From CAZMSD01 sp964568855 (GTDB lineage: Bacteria > CAIWAD01): 64,000 nucleotides of DNA. The position numbers and the translations under genes are program-made. The stretch lies in assembly GCA_964568855.1 (NCBI GenBank), contig CAZMSD010000004.1, positions 87,162-151,161 of the forward strand, read 5' to 3'. The notes under the pieces were generated by a model. The model did no database searches and was not told where the DNA came from. It saw only the letters and a list, made by a program, of their open reading frames with translations. Below, in pieces: positions 36,407-44,512 of the stretch; position 1 is the first letter of the stretch; each line of letters begins with the position of its first letter.

Positions 36407-38479
36407 TCAGCGCAGAAGAACCATGCGCCCGGCCAGTACGGCCTCGCCGAAGTCCACGGTATAGATGTAGACCCCCGAAGGCGCGGGCCGGCCCCCGCTG
36501 ATGGCTCCGTCCCAGGTCAGCTCGTGGATTCCGGCCCGTGTGACATCCAGGACCAGTACGCGCACTAGCTGGCCCTGGAGGTTATAGATCTTCACCACCA
36601 GCGGGCGGTCCAGCGCGTGCGCCACCATGATCCTGATGGCGGTGCGGGGATTGAAGGGATTGGGGTAGTTCCCCAGCAGGGCGAAGGCCGCGGGTCTTTC
36701 CGTCGCCCATTCATCCTCGCCGATGGAGATTTCGGGATCGTCGCCGAAGCTCGTGAAGGGCGAGATCACGCCCCAGGCCAGGCTGAGTGCGATGATCTCG
36801 TCGCGCAGCGCGCGGGCCTCGTCCGATTCCGGATCCAGCGCGTAGTACAAGACGAGCAGATGCTCGATCTTCGTTTTCGCCCACACCTTGGTCAGGAACT
36901 GGTAATCCGTGTTGGCCGTGTCCGCAAGCGCCAGGGGATAGGAGTATTCCACCGGCTGCCCGAAGGCTTCGCCGGCGAGGTTGACCGTAACCTCGGCGGC
37001 CTGGGCATAGCGACCCGTTACGATCATCTGTTCGCCGACGTACAGACTGGGCAGAGGCTGCGGATAGCACTCCGTCACGACGTCCGGGACGAAACTCAGG
37101 GTGGTGTTGAGCAGGACCGGATTGCGAATGCGCAGGTAGAAGTTCGTGATACACTCCTCAAGTTCCTCGTCATCCAGGAATTCCGCCAGTCCGTTGTTCC
37201 GGATCGCCAGCAGAGTCAGGAGTTGACGGTTGACGTCCGCGCCGATTCCGAAGGTGAAGATCGAGAGCAGGGTCTCGTTCTGGTCCACCAGGTTGTTTAC
37301 GAGGTTGAGAATGCCCTCGGTGTCCGTGATACCGGCTGTGGGCAGCCCGTCGGTGAAGAAGACGATGATGTTGGCCGTGCTGTCGTCGGCCGCAGCGAAT
37401 TGGGGGATCGCAAGCTCGAAGGCGCCTGAGATGTTGGTGGATCCATTGGCCTGGAAGCCGGAGATGTAAGCCAGAGCCTCCGCCTCGGTCTGGGCGTTGT
37501 AGTCCACGTGTTCGTCCCGGAAACACTGCACGTAGGTGGAAAAATCGACGATGTTGAAGCGGTCTCCCTCGTTCAGGTGTTCCACGACGAAGCTCGACGC
37601 ATTCCGTGCCTGGACTATCTTCTGTCCCGACATGCTGCCCGAACGGTCGACGATCAGGGTAAAGACCTTGTCCATCACCTCGATCTCCTGGCTGGGATCC
37701 GGTTCGGCGATGAAGACGAAGAAGCCTCCGCCGTGTTCATCCGGCAGCAGGCTGTCGGCGATCATGGTGCTCAGACCGAAGAGCCCCAGTTCATCCAGGT
37801 CCAGGGAGTACTGTAGCTCGTAATCTTCCTCCGCCGGGATCTCGAAGTCCTGCCACAGCGCCTGTGCGAAATGGCCGTCGTTGCTCAAGTCGGCGTCCTG
37901 ACCGCTGAGCATCACGATATCTTCTATGCTGCGCTGCGAATGGAGCTGCAGCTGGAAGGATTGCAGGTCCAGCGGCATCTGTTGCACGAGATGCATGTCG
38001 TTCGGATAGCGGAAATTCACGTTGCCGAAAGAGTAGGGCAGCAGCTCCACGTAGCTCAGTTCGATCACGAGATTGGAGTCCGGCTGCAGCGGATCTTCCA
38101 TGTCGAAATAGAGCGGCCATTCCCCTAGGAAGACCCGGAGGTTGGAATCGATTTCTCCCTCGCCCGGAAGGGTCGTGTCCTGTGGAGCAGGCTCGAACAC
38201 GGCTTCATGCCAGGCCCCGTCCAAGCGCCACCGCAGTCCGGTGGCGCTGGCCTCGCCCGGCATCGGGAATCCGTACTTGATTTCCTGCGGATCATCGAAG
38301 GGATTATGGTAGGACTGCGTGGTGCGGACGACCGCCACCTGGCTTTCAACTTCCACGCTCACTTCGCTGGTCTGAATGGGCAGATAAACCGCGTTCACGG
38401 CGTCGATGATCGCCACTCCCCCGGCGTTAGCCAGACGGACCAGCAGAAATGCTGTCAGCAAGCGGGTATGGACCTTCAT
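36407..38479 (-). CDS. Secreted VIT/von Willebrand A protein with FlgD-like tail
   Basis: 690 residues with a signal peptide (TRLLTAFLLVRLANA). A VIT domain (about 35-180) contains VAVVRTTQSYHNPFDDPQEIKYGFPMP. The vWA domain (about 265-430) has the MIDAS motif DRSGSMSGQ, the Thr/Ser site GSTNISGAF and the Asp site FFTDGLPTAG, all intact for metal binding. Residues 430-590 match the linker of inter-alpha-trypsin-inhibitor-like bacterial proteins. The tail is NYPNPFNPRTAIRIMV...PSGVYIYTVDFGEAVLAGRMVLLR. It is probably a surface adhesion or matrix protein. GGAGG precedes the ATG. Monocistronic. Confidence 0.92.
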   Translation of the reverse strand: MKVHTRLLTAFLLVRLANAGGVAIIDAVNAVYLPIQTSEVSVEVESQVAVVRTTQSYHNPFDDPQEIKYGFPMPGEASATGLRWRLDGAWHEAVFEPAPQDTTLPGEGEIDSNLRVFLGEWPLYFDMEDPLQPDSNLVIELSYVELLPYSFGNVNFRYPNDMHLVQQMPLDLQSFQLQLHSQRSIEDIVMLSGQDADLSNDGHFAQALWQDFEIPAEEDYELQYSLDLDELGLFGLSTMIADSLLPDEHGGGFFVFIAEPDPSQEIEVMDKVFTLIVDRSGSMSGQKIVQARNASSFVVEHLNEGDRFNIVDFSTYVQCFRDEHVDYNAQTEAEALAYISGFQANGSTNISGAFELAIPQFAAADDSTANIIVFFTDGLPTAGITDTEGILNLVNNLVDQNETLLSIFTFGIGADVNRQLLTLLAIRNNGLAEFLDDEELEECITNFYLRIRNPVLLNTTLSFVPDVVTECYPQPLPSLYVGEQMIVTGRYAQAAEVTVNLAGEAFGQPVEYSYPLALADTANTDYQFLTKVWAKTKIEHLLVLYYALDPESDEARALRDEIIALSLAWGVISPFTSFGDDPEISIGEDEWATERPAAFALLGNYPNPFNPRTAIRIMVAHALDRPLVVKIYNLQGQLVRVLVLDVTRAGIHELTWDGAISGGRPAPSGVYIYTVDFGEAVLAGRMVLLR

Positions 38480-38503
38480 CGCTCGATCCTCCGTTTAGAA
38501 TCC

Positions 38504-38518
38504 TGGCACATGCTCTGC
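38504..38518 (+). promoter_or_regulatory. Sigma-54-like motif, orphan orientation
   Basis: TGGCAC-ATGCT-CTGC has correct GG-N10-GC spacing but reads rightward, away from the VIT gene and into the antisense strand of ggt. No gene follows it. It may be chance or an antisense transcript start. Confidence 0.25.
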
Positions 38519-38636
38519 TTTTTCTAACAGTCCAGGTTCGAGTTTCAGGTTCTGGAAGGATCGAACGTTGTCGCCCAAGGCGGGACAGGTTGGGGGGGCC
38601 CGCCATGCTGTTCATGTGCAAGAGGCGTGCCTGAGA

Positions 38637-40478
38637 TCAGTAGCCCAACGAAGAGGCGTCGGGATTCCGCGGATCGCTTGCGCCGAGCAGGATGCCGGTC
38701 TCCGGATCGCGCATCACGGCTTGCACGTCGCCCCAGGACTTCTTGGGCTGATCGATGAAGGCGTGACCTTTGGCTTCCAATGCCTCGCGCACGTCCCGGG
38801 ATAATCCGTAGTCCTCGTAGTACACGGAATCGGGCAGCCACTGGTGATGCACGCGGGGCACGGAAATCGCGCGCTGGATGTTCATACCGTGATCCGCCAC
38901 GTTGACGATGGTCTGCAGCACGGCGCTGATGATCTTCGGCCCGCCCACCGAGCCCAGGGCCATGTGGAATTCTCCTTCGCGCAGCAGGATCGTGGGGGTC
39001 ATGGAGGACAGCGGGCGCTTTCCAGGGCTCACGGAATTGGCGGCGCCCTGGATCAGGCCGAACTGGTTGGGGCTGCCTGGACACGTGGTGAAGTCGTCCA
39101 TTTCGTTGTTCAGCAGGAAGCCGGCTCCCGCGACGACGGCTCCACTGCCGAACCAGCTGTTGATGGTGTAGGTGTTGGCCACCGCGTTGCCCTCGCCGTC
39201 CACCACCGTGAAGTGCGTGGTTTCGCCGCCCGTTTGGTCTCGCGCTCCTCCTCCTTCACGTTGTCCCTGCTCTTCACCCCCTTCGGGAAGAGCGCCGTCT
39301 CTCCCAAATCCTTTCGGATTTCCGTGCCTCACGTTCCGACTGGACGCGGCGCGCCCGGGATCGATGTTTTCCCGCAGGCCGGCCGCGTACTCCTTTGAGA
39401 CCAGGCCCTCCACCGGAATCTCCAGGAAGGCCGGGTCGCCCGGGAACTCGGCGCGGTCGGCGAAGGCCAGCCTTTGGGTCTCCACCAGCAGGTGCAGCAT
39501 GGCCGAGGAATCGTGTCCCAACTCGGCAAGCTGGAAGCCTTCGAGGATGTTGAGCATTTCCAGCAGCGCGATGCCTCCCGAACTCGGCGGCGGCATGCTG
39601 AGCACCTCCAGGCCGCGGTAACTTCCGTGCAGCGGCCTTCGTATCACGGGACGATACTCCGCCAGGTCCCGCTCGTCGATCAGGCCGTCGTTCGCCCGCA
39701 TATCCTCGACGATCAGGTGCGCCGTCAAGCCCTGATAGAACTCCTGCGGGCCGACTTCCTGCAACCGCTGCAGGGTGGCGGCCAGCTCCGGCTGGCGCAG
39801 GGTATCACCGGCTTCGTAGTACGCGCCGTCTCGCAGGAAGATGCGCCGGCTCTCGGGAAAGCGCGACAGTTTCTCCTCGTACTCGCGGAATTCATCAGCC
39901 AGGCGGTGACTCACCGGGAAGCCCTGTTCAGCCAGGCGCAGTGCCGGTTCCACCAGCGCGGACCAGGGCAGGCTGCCGAATTCCTCAAGCGCCAGGGAGA
40001 GGCCAGCCACCGTGCCCGGTACGCCCGCCGCCAGGTATCCAACGAGCGAAACGTCGGGAATCAGTTCGCCCTGCTCGTCGAGATACATGTTCCCGGTGGA
40101 AGCCCGGGGCGCGGTTTCCCGGTAATCGACGGCCGCCTCCCGGCCGTCGGACATGCGGACCAGCATGAAGCCGCCGCCGCCCAGGTTGCCCGCCGAGGGG
40201 TGTGTCACGGCCAGGGCGAGTCCCACAGCCACGGCGGCGTCCGCGGCGTTGCCACCCTGCTCGAGAATCTCAGCCCCCACCTGGGAGGCGATGCGGCAGG
40301 AGCCGGCCACCATGCCGTGGCGGGCGCGCACTGGTTGTGGATAAGTCTCGCGGGCAGCGGGTTGGTCACCGGGCGGCAGCAGCAGCGGAAGCGCGAGTAC
40401 CAGGCTCAGCATGGCGGCGGGGACAAAGGACCAGCCATGTCTGGGGAGTGGGAAACGGCGATTCTGTGTGTGAGACAT
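38637..40478 (-). CDS. ggt: Gamma-glutamyltransferase
   Basis: 613 residues from ATG 40478 (MSHTQNRRFPLP), with an export signal (WSFVPAAMLSLVLALPLLLP). It cleaves and transfers gamma-glutamyl groups in the periplasm and self-processes at a Thr. Landmarks are GGNAADAAVAVGLALAVTHPSAGNLGGGGFMLVR, the YRETAP region, PPPSSGGIALLEMLNILEG, the nucleophile Thr in GGETTHFTVVD, and PLSSMTPTILL. Just before that Thr there is a low-complexity insert (HGNPKGFGRDGALPEGGEEQ...) whose DNA forms two hairpins. Processing may still occur, since this linker is variable in the family. Next is a degraded ATPase gene, 31 bases upstream. Confidence 0.94.
   Translation of the reverse strand: MSHTQNRRFPLPRHGWSFVPAAMLSLVLALPLLLPPGDQPAARETYPQPVRARHGMVAGSCRIASQVGAEILEQGGNAADAAVAVGLALAVTHPSAGNLGGGGFMLVRMSDGREAAVDYRETAPRASTGNMYLDEQGELIPDVSLVGYLAAGVPGTVAGLSLALEEFGSLPWSALVEPALRLAEQGFPVSHRLADEFREYEEKLSRFPESRRIFLRDGAYYEAGDTLRQPELAATLQRLQEVGPQEFYQGLTAHLIVEDMRANDGLIDERDLAEYRPVIRRPLHGSYRGLEVLSMPPPSSGGIALLEMLNILEGFQLAELGHDSSAMLHLLVETQRLAFADRAEFPGDPAFLEIPVEGLVSKEYAAGLRENIDPGRAASSRNVRHGNPKGFGRDGALPEGGEEQGQREGGGARDQTGGETTHFTVVDGEGNAVANTYTINSWFGSGAVVAGAGFLLNNEMDDFTTCPGSPNQFGLIQGAANSVSPGKRPLSSMTPTILLREGEFHMALGSVGGPKIISAVLQTIVNVADHGMNIQRAISVPRVHHQWLPDSVYYEDYGLSRDVREALEAKGHAFIDQPKKSWGDVQAVMRDPETGILLGASDPRNPDASSLGY
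39269..39321 (-). repeat. Paired hairpins inside ggt, candidate palindromic insertion
   Basis: Two perfect inverted repeats lie in the segment coding for the insert. AAATCC-TTTC-GGATTT (39306-39321, a GAAA loop on the coding strand) comes first, then GCTCTTC...GAAGAGC (39269-39293) with further internal pairing. The insert lies in frame at a tolerant linker. Confidence 0.45.
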
Positions 40479-40509
40479 CACTCGGTATCCTTCGACTCGG
40501 AAGCAGCCC

Positions 40510-41581
40510 TCATGTCGTCCAGTACTCCACTGGTCTTGAAAGGAAGTCATCAACGCTGATCCCGTCACCGCCCACCTGCAGCTTGCGGTCCGGTTGGAAT
40601 TCCTTCGCAAATGCATCCATACCCGGCAATGCGTGTGGCCTGCGCCCGCCCTTGACTTCGATGGCCGTCAGTGTCTGTCCGGTGCGGATGACGAAATCCA
40701 CCTCGCGGTTGCGATCTCGCCAGTAATAAACATCGCATCGACCAGCAGCCGCGGCATTGGCCAGGTGCGCTCCCACGGCCGATTCCACCAGGCGTCCCCA
40801 GCGCTCGGGGTCCCCGCGCAATTCAGAAAATATGCCACCGGACTGTACGGTCATCAAGGCGGTATTCAGCACCTGCAACTTCGGACTGGAGCCGCGCCTG
40901 CGGAACGCGCCTCCGGCATATTTCTGCAAGCCGATGAGCATCCCCGCCCCGGCCAGTAGATCCAGGTAGTGGGCCAGCGTCGCCGTATTTCCCACATCCT
41001 GGAGCTGGCCCAGCATCTTTGTATAGGAAAGAATCTGTCCTGAGTAGCTGCAGCCAAGTTCGAAGAGGCGACGCAACAGGACCGGCTTGTCCACGCGCGA
41101 AAGCAACAATACATCCCTCGCGATCGACGTCTCGATTAGCGAGTCGCGGATGTAGCGCGACCAGCGCTCCGGATCACCCGCCAGTGGAGCGGCCCCGGGG
41201 TAGGCGCCGAAGAACAGGTACTGCTCCAGGGTCCAGCCGAAGGCCTTGCGCATTTCCGCGAAACTCCAATGCGGCAAATGGAGTAGTTCGAAGCGTCCGG
41301 CCAGGCTTTCCGTCAGCCCTCTCTGGACAAGCAGCGGCGCCGATCCCAGCAGGACCACTCTAAGATTCCGGTCAGCGCCGCTGTCCTCGTCCCACAGCCG
41401 CTTCACGGTCTCGGACCAGTCCGGGGCTTTCTGCACCTCGTCCAGCGCCAGCAGGGCGCCGCGCGAGCCGGCCTCGCTCGCGAGCAGGCGCGCCGGCTAT
41501 CACCTGGATAAAGCGACGAGGTTCTCTCAGACGGTGAAGAAGCTCCGCGGTTTGCGGACGGATGTAGGACGTTTTACTCAT
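40510..41581 (-). pseudogene. DUF4143/AAA_14 ATPase with deleted Walker A
   Basis: The start at ATG 41581 reads MSKTSYIRPQTAELLHRL...RFIQVIAG, the normal N-terminus of the family up to the P-loop. The frame then shifts, and homology resumes in another frame at ARLLASEAGSRGALLALDEVQKAPDWSE (Walker B). The P-loop and about 40-45 residues are missing. From about 41490 down to 40510 the rest is intact, including the YLFFGAYPGAAPL region, the winged-helix region and the C-terminal nuclease-like motif (NREVDFVIRTGQTLTAIEVKGG). Without Walker A it cannot bind ATP normally. A 20-bp palindrome lies directly upstream. Confidence 0.8.
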
Positions 41582-41584
41582 TAC

Positions 41585-41604
41585 TCTGCGTAAATTTACG
41601 CAGA
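41585..41604. promoter_or_regulatory. 20-bp perfect palindrome
   Basis: TCTGCGTAAATTTACGCAGA is fully self-complementary and ends three bases before the ATG of the DUF4143 pseudogene. It also supplies the TAA stop of the neighbouring FN3 gene. A diverged look-alike (ATCTGTAAATTATATCTGCGT) precedes the intact AAA_14 gene at 42254. It is probably an operator or an element boundary carried with this ATPase family. Confidence 0.5.
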
Positions 41605-42165
41605 TACGTGGGTAAATTGCAGGATGTTTATGGGCAAACGTGCCACCACGCGGTAGAATCCGCGATCGGTCGTCGCTCCCTCAGTGTGTTGCCAGTGAGG
41701 CAGGTAAGTGGAATCCAGCAAGGTCATCTGCGCGGGCTCGGCGAAAGGATCGTCCGCGCTGTGATACACGTCGTAATCGTTGGCGCCCAGGACGGGCTTC
41801 CAGTTGAGCAGTACATCGTCGACTTCGACTCGGATGCTCAGATCGATCACCGGGGGGAGGTGAGGGATGCCGCTCGCAACCTCGGAATAACCACTCTCGT
41901 TCCCCGAGATGTCAAAGGCCGTCACGCAGACGTAATACGTGGTGTCGTTGGAGAGGTACCCCAGGGTAAACTGCGTCAAGTCGCCCAGCGCCACCGGTGA
42001 ATCGATTCCGCCCACGCCCGCTTGACCGTCATAGGGCGGAGTGGCCTCATCCGTGTCGTAATACACTTTGTAGCCCGCGATGTCCGAATCGAGCGGCGCC
42101 CGCAGTTCGAAACACCCATAAGAAACTGTCCAAGAGGTTCCGAAGACATTCACCGATGACAACAC
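41596..42165 (-). pseudogene. Fibronectin type III protein remnant, 5'-truncated
   Basis: 189 codons without a signal peptide. The first FN3 domain starts abruptly (LRAPLDSDIAGYKVYYDTDE...YYVCVTAFDISGNESGYSE). A C-terminal FN3-like end module follows (VLLNWKPVLGANDYDVYHSADD...DRGFYRVVA), the type found at the ends of several secreted proteins here. The N-terminal half of a presumably larger secreted protein is missing, and the last residues (PINILQFTHVSA) run into the palindrome at 41585-41604. Both edges touch AAA_14-family genes, suggesting disruption by their insertion. Confidence 0.6.
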
Positions 42166-42253
42166 TAGTCAATTCCTGATCTCAATCAGAAGTGCTGTTC
42201 ATGTGCAAAATATGTTTTACTATAAGCCGTCTATCTGTAAATTATATCTGCGT

Positions 42254-43435
42254 ATGATTCAACGACCTTTCTGGATCAGACAGCTTGAGCATGCCTGGCG
42301 GCGAAGATCCATTATCTGGCTGGCCGGTGTGCGCAGGGTGGGCAAGACATCGCTTGCACACATGCTGAACGGAGCTGAGTATCTCAACTGCGATCTGCCA
42401 TCGGTCGGGCGCATGCTCGAGGACCCGGAGCCGTTTTTTAATCGCTTCGGCGAACACTCCACGATAGTCTTCGATGAAGTCCACAGAGTGCATGATCCAA
42501 GTCTGCTGTTGAAGATCGCCGCGGACCAGTACTCTCATCTGCGGGTGCTTGCGACCGGTTCATCCACCCTGGCCGCCACGCGAAAATTCCGCGACGCGCT
42601 GACGGGACGCAAGGTGCAGTTGCAGCTTCCACCTGTTCTATGGAGTGAATGCGATGCGGAGTTCGGCGTCGACCTCGACCACCGGCTTCTGCGCGGCGGT
42701 CTCCCTGAAGCATTGCTCGCGCCTGAGAATGATCCTGCGTTCTTCGCCGAGTGGATCGACAGCCACTATGCACGCGACGTGCAGGAACTCTTCGCTATTC
42801 GAAACCGCACCGGCTTTCTAGAGCTGTTTCAGTTGCTTCTGCTGCAGAGCGGAGGTTTGACGGACTTCACCATGCTGGCAAAGTTGGCCGGCATGAGCCG
42901 CCCCACGGTGACCGCGCACATGGAAGCGATGACGATCACGGGCGCGATTGTGCTGCTGCGACCTTTCCATGGCGGCGGAACACGGGAAATCAGAAAGCGG
43001 CCCAAGTGTTACGGGTTCGACACGGGTTTCGTGACACACGTTAAGGGCTGGGATTCGATCCGCGAAGAGGACCGAGGTCTGTTATGGGAACACCTGGTGC
43101 TCGACACCTTGCGAGTAGCGTTTCCTGGAAAGGCGATACAATTCTGGCGCGACAAATCGGATCGCGAGATCGATTTCGTGATACGCGGAACAGAAGGGGC
43201 CGTTCACGCCATCGAATGTAAGGTCAGAGTCGACCGATTCGATCCGAAATCCTTGCAGGCTTTCAGGTCGCACTTTCAGATTGGCCGGAATCTTGTCATC
43301 GTGCCATACCTTCCGCAGTCGTACGAAAGGCGCTTCAATGGACTGAAAGTGCGTTTCTGTTCCGTCGATTCGCTGCTGGACAAGACTGATGCCGGAGAGA
43401 ATGATCCTTCTCTCCCGTCTTCCACACTTCTTTGA
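42254..43435 (+). CDS. AAA_14/DUF4143 ATPase
   Basis: 393 residues from ATG 42254 (MIQRPFWIRQLEHAW). Walker A is GVRRVGKTS, Walker B is STIVFDEVHRV and the sensor region is LRVLATGSSTLAA. A winged-helix segment follows (FTMLAKLAGMSRPTVTAHME), then a C-terminal PD-(D/E)xK-like fold (DREIDFVIRGTEGAVHAIECKV). These ATPases are widespread in mobile or accessory regions and their cellular role is poorly known. The flanking upstream DNA is AT-rich, unlike its neighbours, which fits acquisition by transfer. A perfect 8-bp inverted repeat, GGAGAGAA/TTCTCTCC, near 43394-43415 overlaps the 3' end. Confidence 0.85.
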   Translation: MIQRPFWIRQLEHAWRRRSIIWLAGVRRVGKTSLAHMLNGAEYLNCDLPSVGRMLEDPEPFFNRFGEHSTIVFDEVHRVHDPSLLLKIAADQYSHLRVLATGSSTLAATRKFRDALTGRKVQLQLPPVLWSECDAEFGVDLDHRLLRGGLPEALLAPENDPAFFAEWIDSHYARDVQELFAIRNRTGFLELFQLLLLQSGGLTDFTMLAKLAGMSRPTVTAHMEAMTITGAIVLLRPFHGGGTREIRKRPKCYGFDTGFVTHVKGWDSIREEDRGLLWEHLVLDTLRVAFPGKAIQFWRDKSDREIDFVIRGTEGAVHAIECKVRVDRFDPKSLQAFRSHFQIGRNLVIVPYLPQSYERRFNGLKVRFCSVDSLLDKTDAGENDPSLPSSTLL

Positions 43436-43445
43436 ATCACCCCCG

Positions 43446-43892
43446 TCAGATACTTCCCTTCCCCAGCGAATCCGACATGGTTCCGCCACCGGAGTCCGGC
43501 AGGCGGACTCCCGCGTCCACCGATTCGCAGGTCACGAAACCGTGGATCGACGCGGCGGGCGCGGCATGTAGCAGCTGCTGGGGAACCACGCGGACCGCTT
43601 CACCGGTGAAAAATGTGGAAGTGCCATAGCCGGTCATGAAGCCAAAGAGCAGCAGGGCGGCCGCTCGCGCCAGTGAATTCCAGCGAAAAGCCCGGCGGCG
43701 CGGTGGCATGATCTCCATGCGGGGTGGCTCGATTTCAATCCCCTCGATCAGTGATGTATCACGCCGGATCCGGTCCAACTCATCGCGGCAATCGGCGCAG
43801 CTCGCGAGGTGTTCCTCCACTTCGGCGAGGATTTCGGAATCCAGCAGTTCCAGGGTATATTCCAGCAGCCGGTCCTGTTCGACGTGTTTCAC
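43446..43892 (-). CDS. Zinc-finger anti-sigma factor
   Basis: 148 residues from GTG 43892, which overlaps the sigma-factor stop as GTGA; an ATG at 43928 would give a 40-base overlap. The ZAS motif HLASCADCRDEL is near residues 28-39, one membrane helix (AAALLLFGFMTGYGTSTFF) is near 80-98, and a periplasmic tail of about 50 residues follows. It should hold the partner ECF sigma factor at the membrane until a signal arrives. Confidence 0.85.
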   Translation of the reverse strand: MKHVEQDRLLEYTLELLDSEILAEVEEHLASCADCRDELDRIRRDTSLIEGIEIEPPRMEIMPPRRRAFRWNSLARAAALLLFGFMTGYGTSTFFTGEAVRVVPQQLLHAAPAASIHGFVTCESVDAGVRLPDSGGGTMSDSLGKGSI

Positions 43893-44425
43893 GGCGCGAT
43901 TCCCCTTTCCCGCATCATGCTCCTGCATTTCTTCACCGCGTGGAAGATCCTCGACTTGACGGTCCCCAGCGGCTGTCCCGTAACACGGGCGATTTCCTCG
44001 TAACTCATCTCCCCGTGGAAGCGCAACACCAGCACCTCCCGGTGCGTCGGCGGGAGGGCGCCGATCGCCCCGGCGATCAGGAGATCACGCTCCTTCCGGA
44101 TCACGCGCTCCAGCGGCCCTGGCGTGGGTTGCTCCCCATCGTGTCCCTCAAGGGAATCCAGGCGATTCGATCGCCTGCGTTCCTTGAGCGCCAAGCGGTA
44201 GGCGATCGTTGCCAGGTAAACCTTGAAGCTGCCCCTCTGGTGCGGAGCGCCTTTTTCCAGCAGGCGCACAAAAGCGCCCTGTGCTGCGTCCGCCGCCGCC
44301 GCGGGCGATCCGGTTACCAGCAGGGCCATCCTGTATATCCGGTCGCGGTGGCGTTCCACCAGGATCCGCCAGGCGGACTGATCGCCCCGGAGTGCCAGGT
44401 CGAAGCAGTCCCAGTCAGCATGCAT
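43889..44425 (-). CDS. ECF-type RNA polymerase sigma factor
   Basis: 178 residues. Region 2 is SAWRILVERHRDRIYRMALLVTGSPAAAADAAQGAFVRLLE. Region 4 is IGALPPTHREVLVLRFHGEMSYEEIARVTGQPLGTVKSRIFHAVKKC. It is translationally coupled to the anti-sigma gene. The target regulon is unknown, but the gene lies 87 bases downstream of the TPR-like secreted protein at 44513-45763 and among many secreted-protein genes. Confidence 0.93.
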   Translation of the reverse strand: MHADWDCFDLALRGDQSAWRILVERHRDRIYRMALLVTGSPAAAADAAQGAFVRLLEKGAPHQRGSFKVYLATIAYRLALKERRRSNRLDSLEGHDGEQPTPGPLERVIRKERDLLIAGAIGALPPTHREVLVLRFHGEMSYEEIARVTGQPLGTVKSRIFHAVKKCRSMMRERGIAP

Positions 44426-44512
44426 GAATCACGTTTCCGGTTCCTGCGGCAAGAGAATTCAGCGGAGGATCTCCGACCGATCCGGTATGTTGGCCAGAAC
44501 CCGGACCGGCGT

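Noticed and set aside
40510..43435. Insertion sequence or integrase behind the ATPase-rich patch
   Set aside because: No transposase or integrase coding sequence and no terminal repeats were seen; only the palindrome and truncated neighbours suggest mobility.
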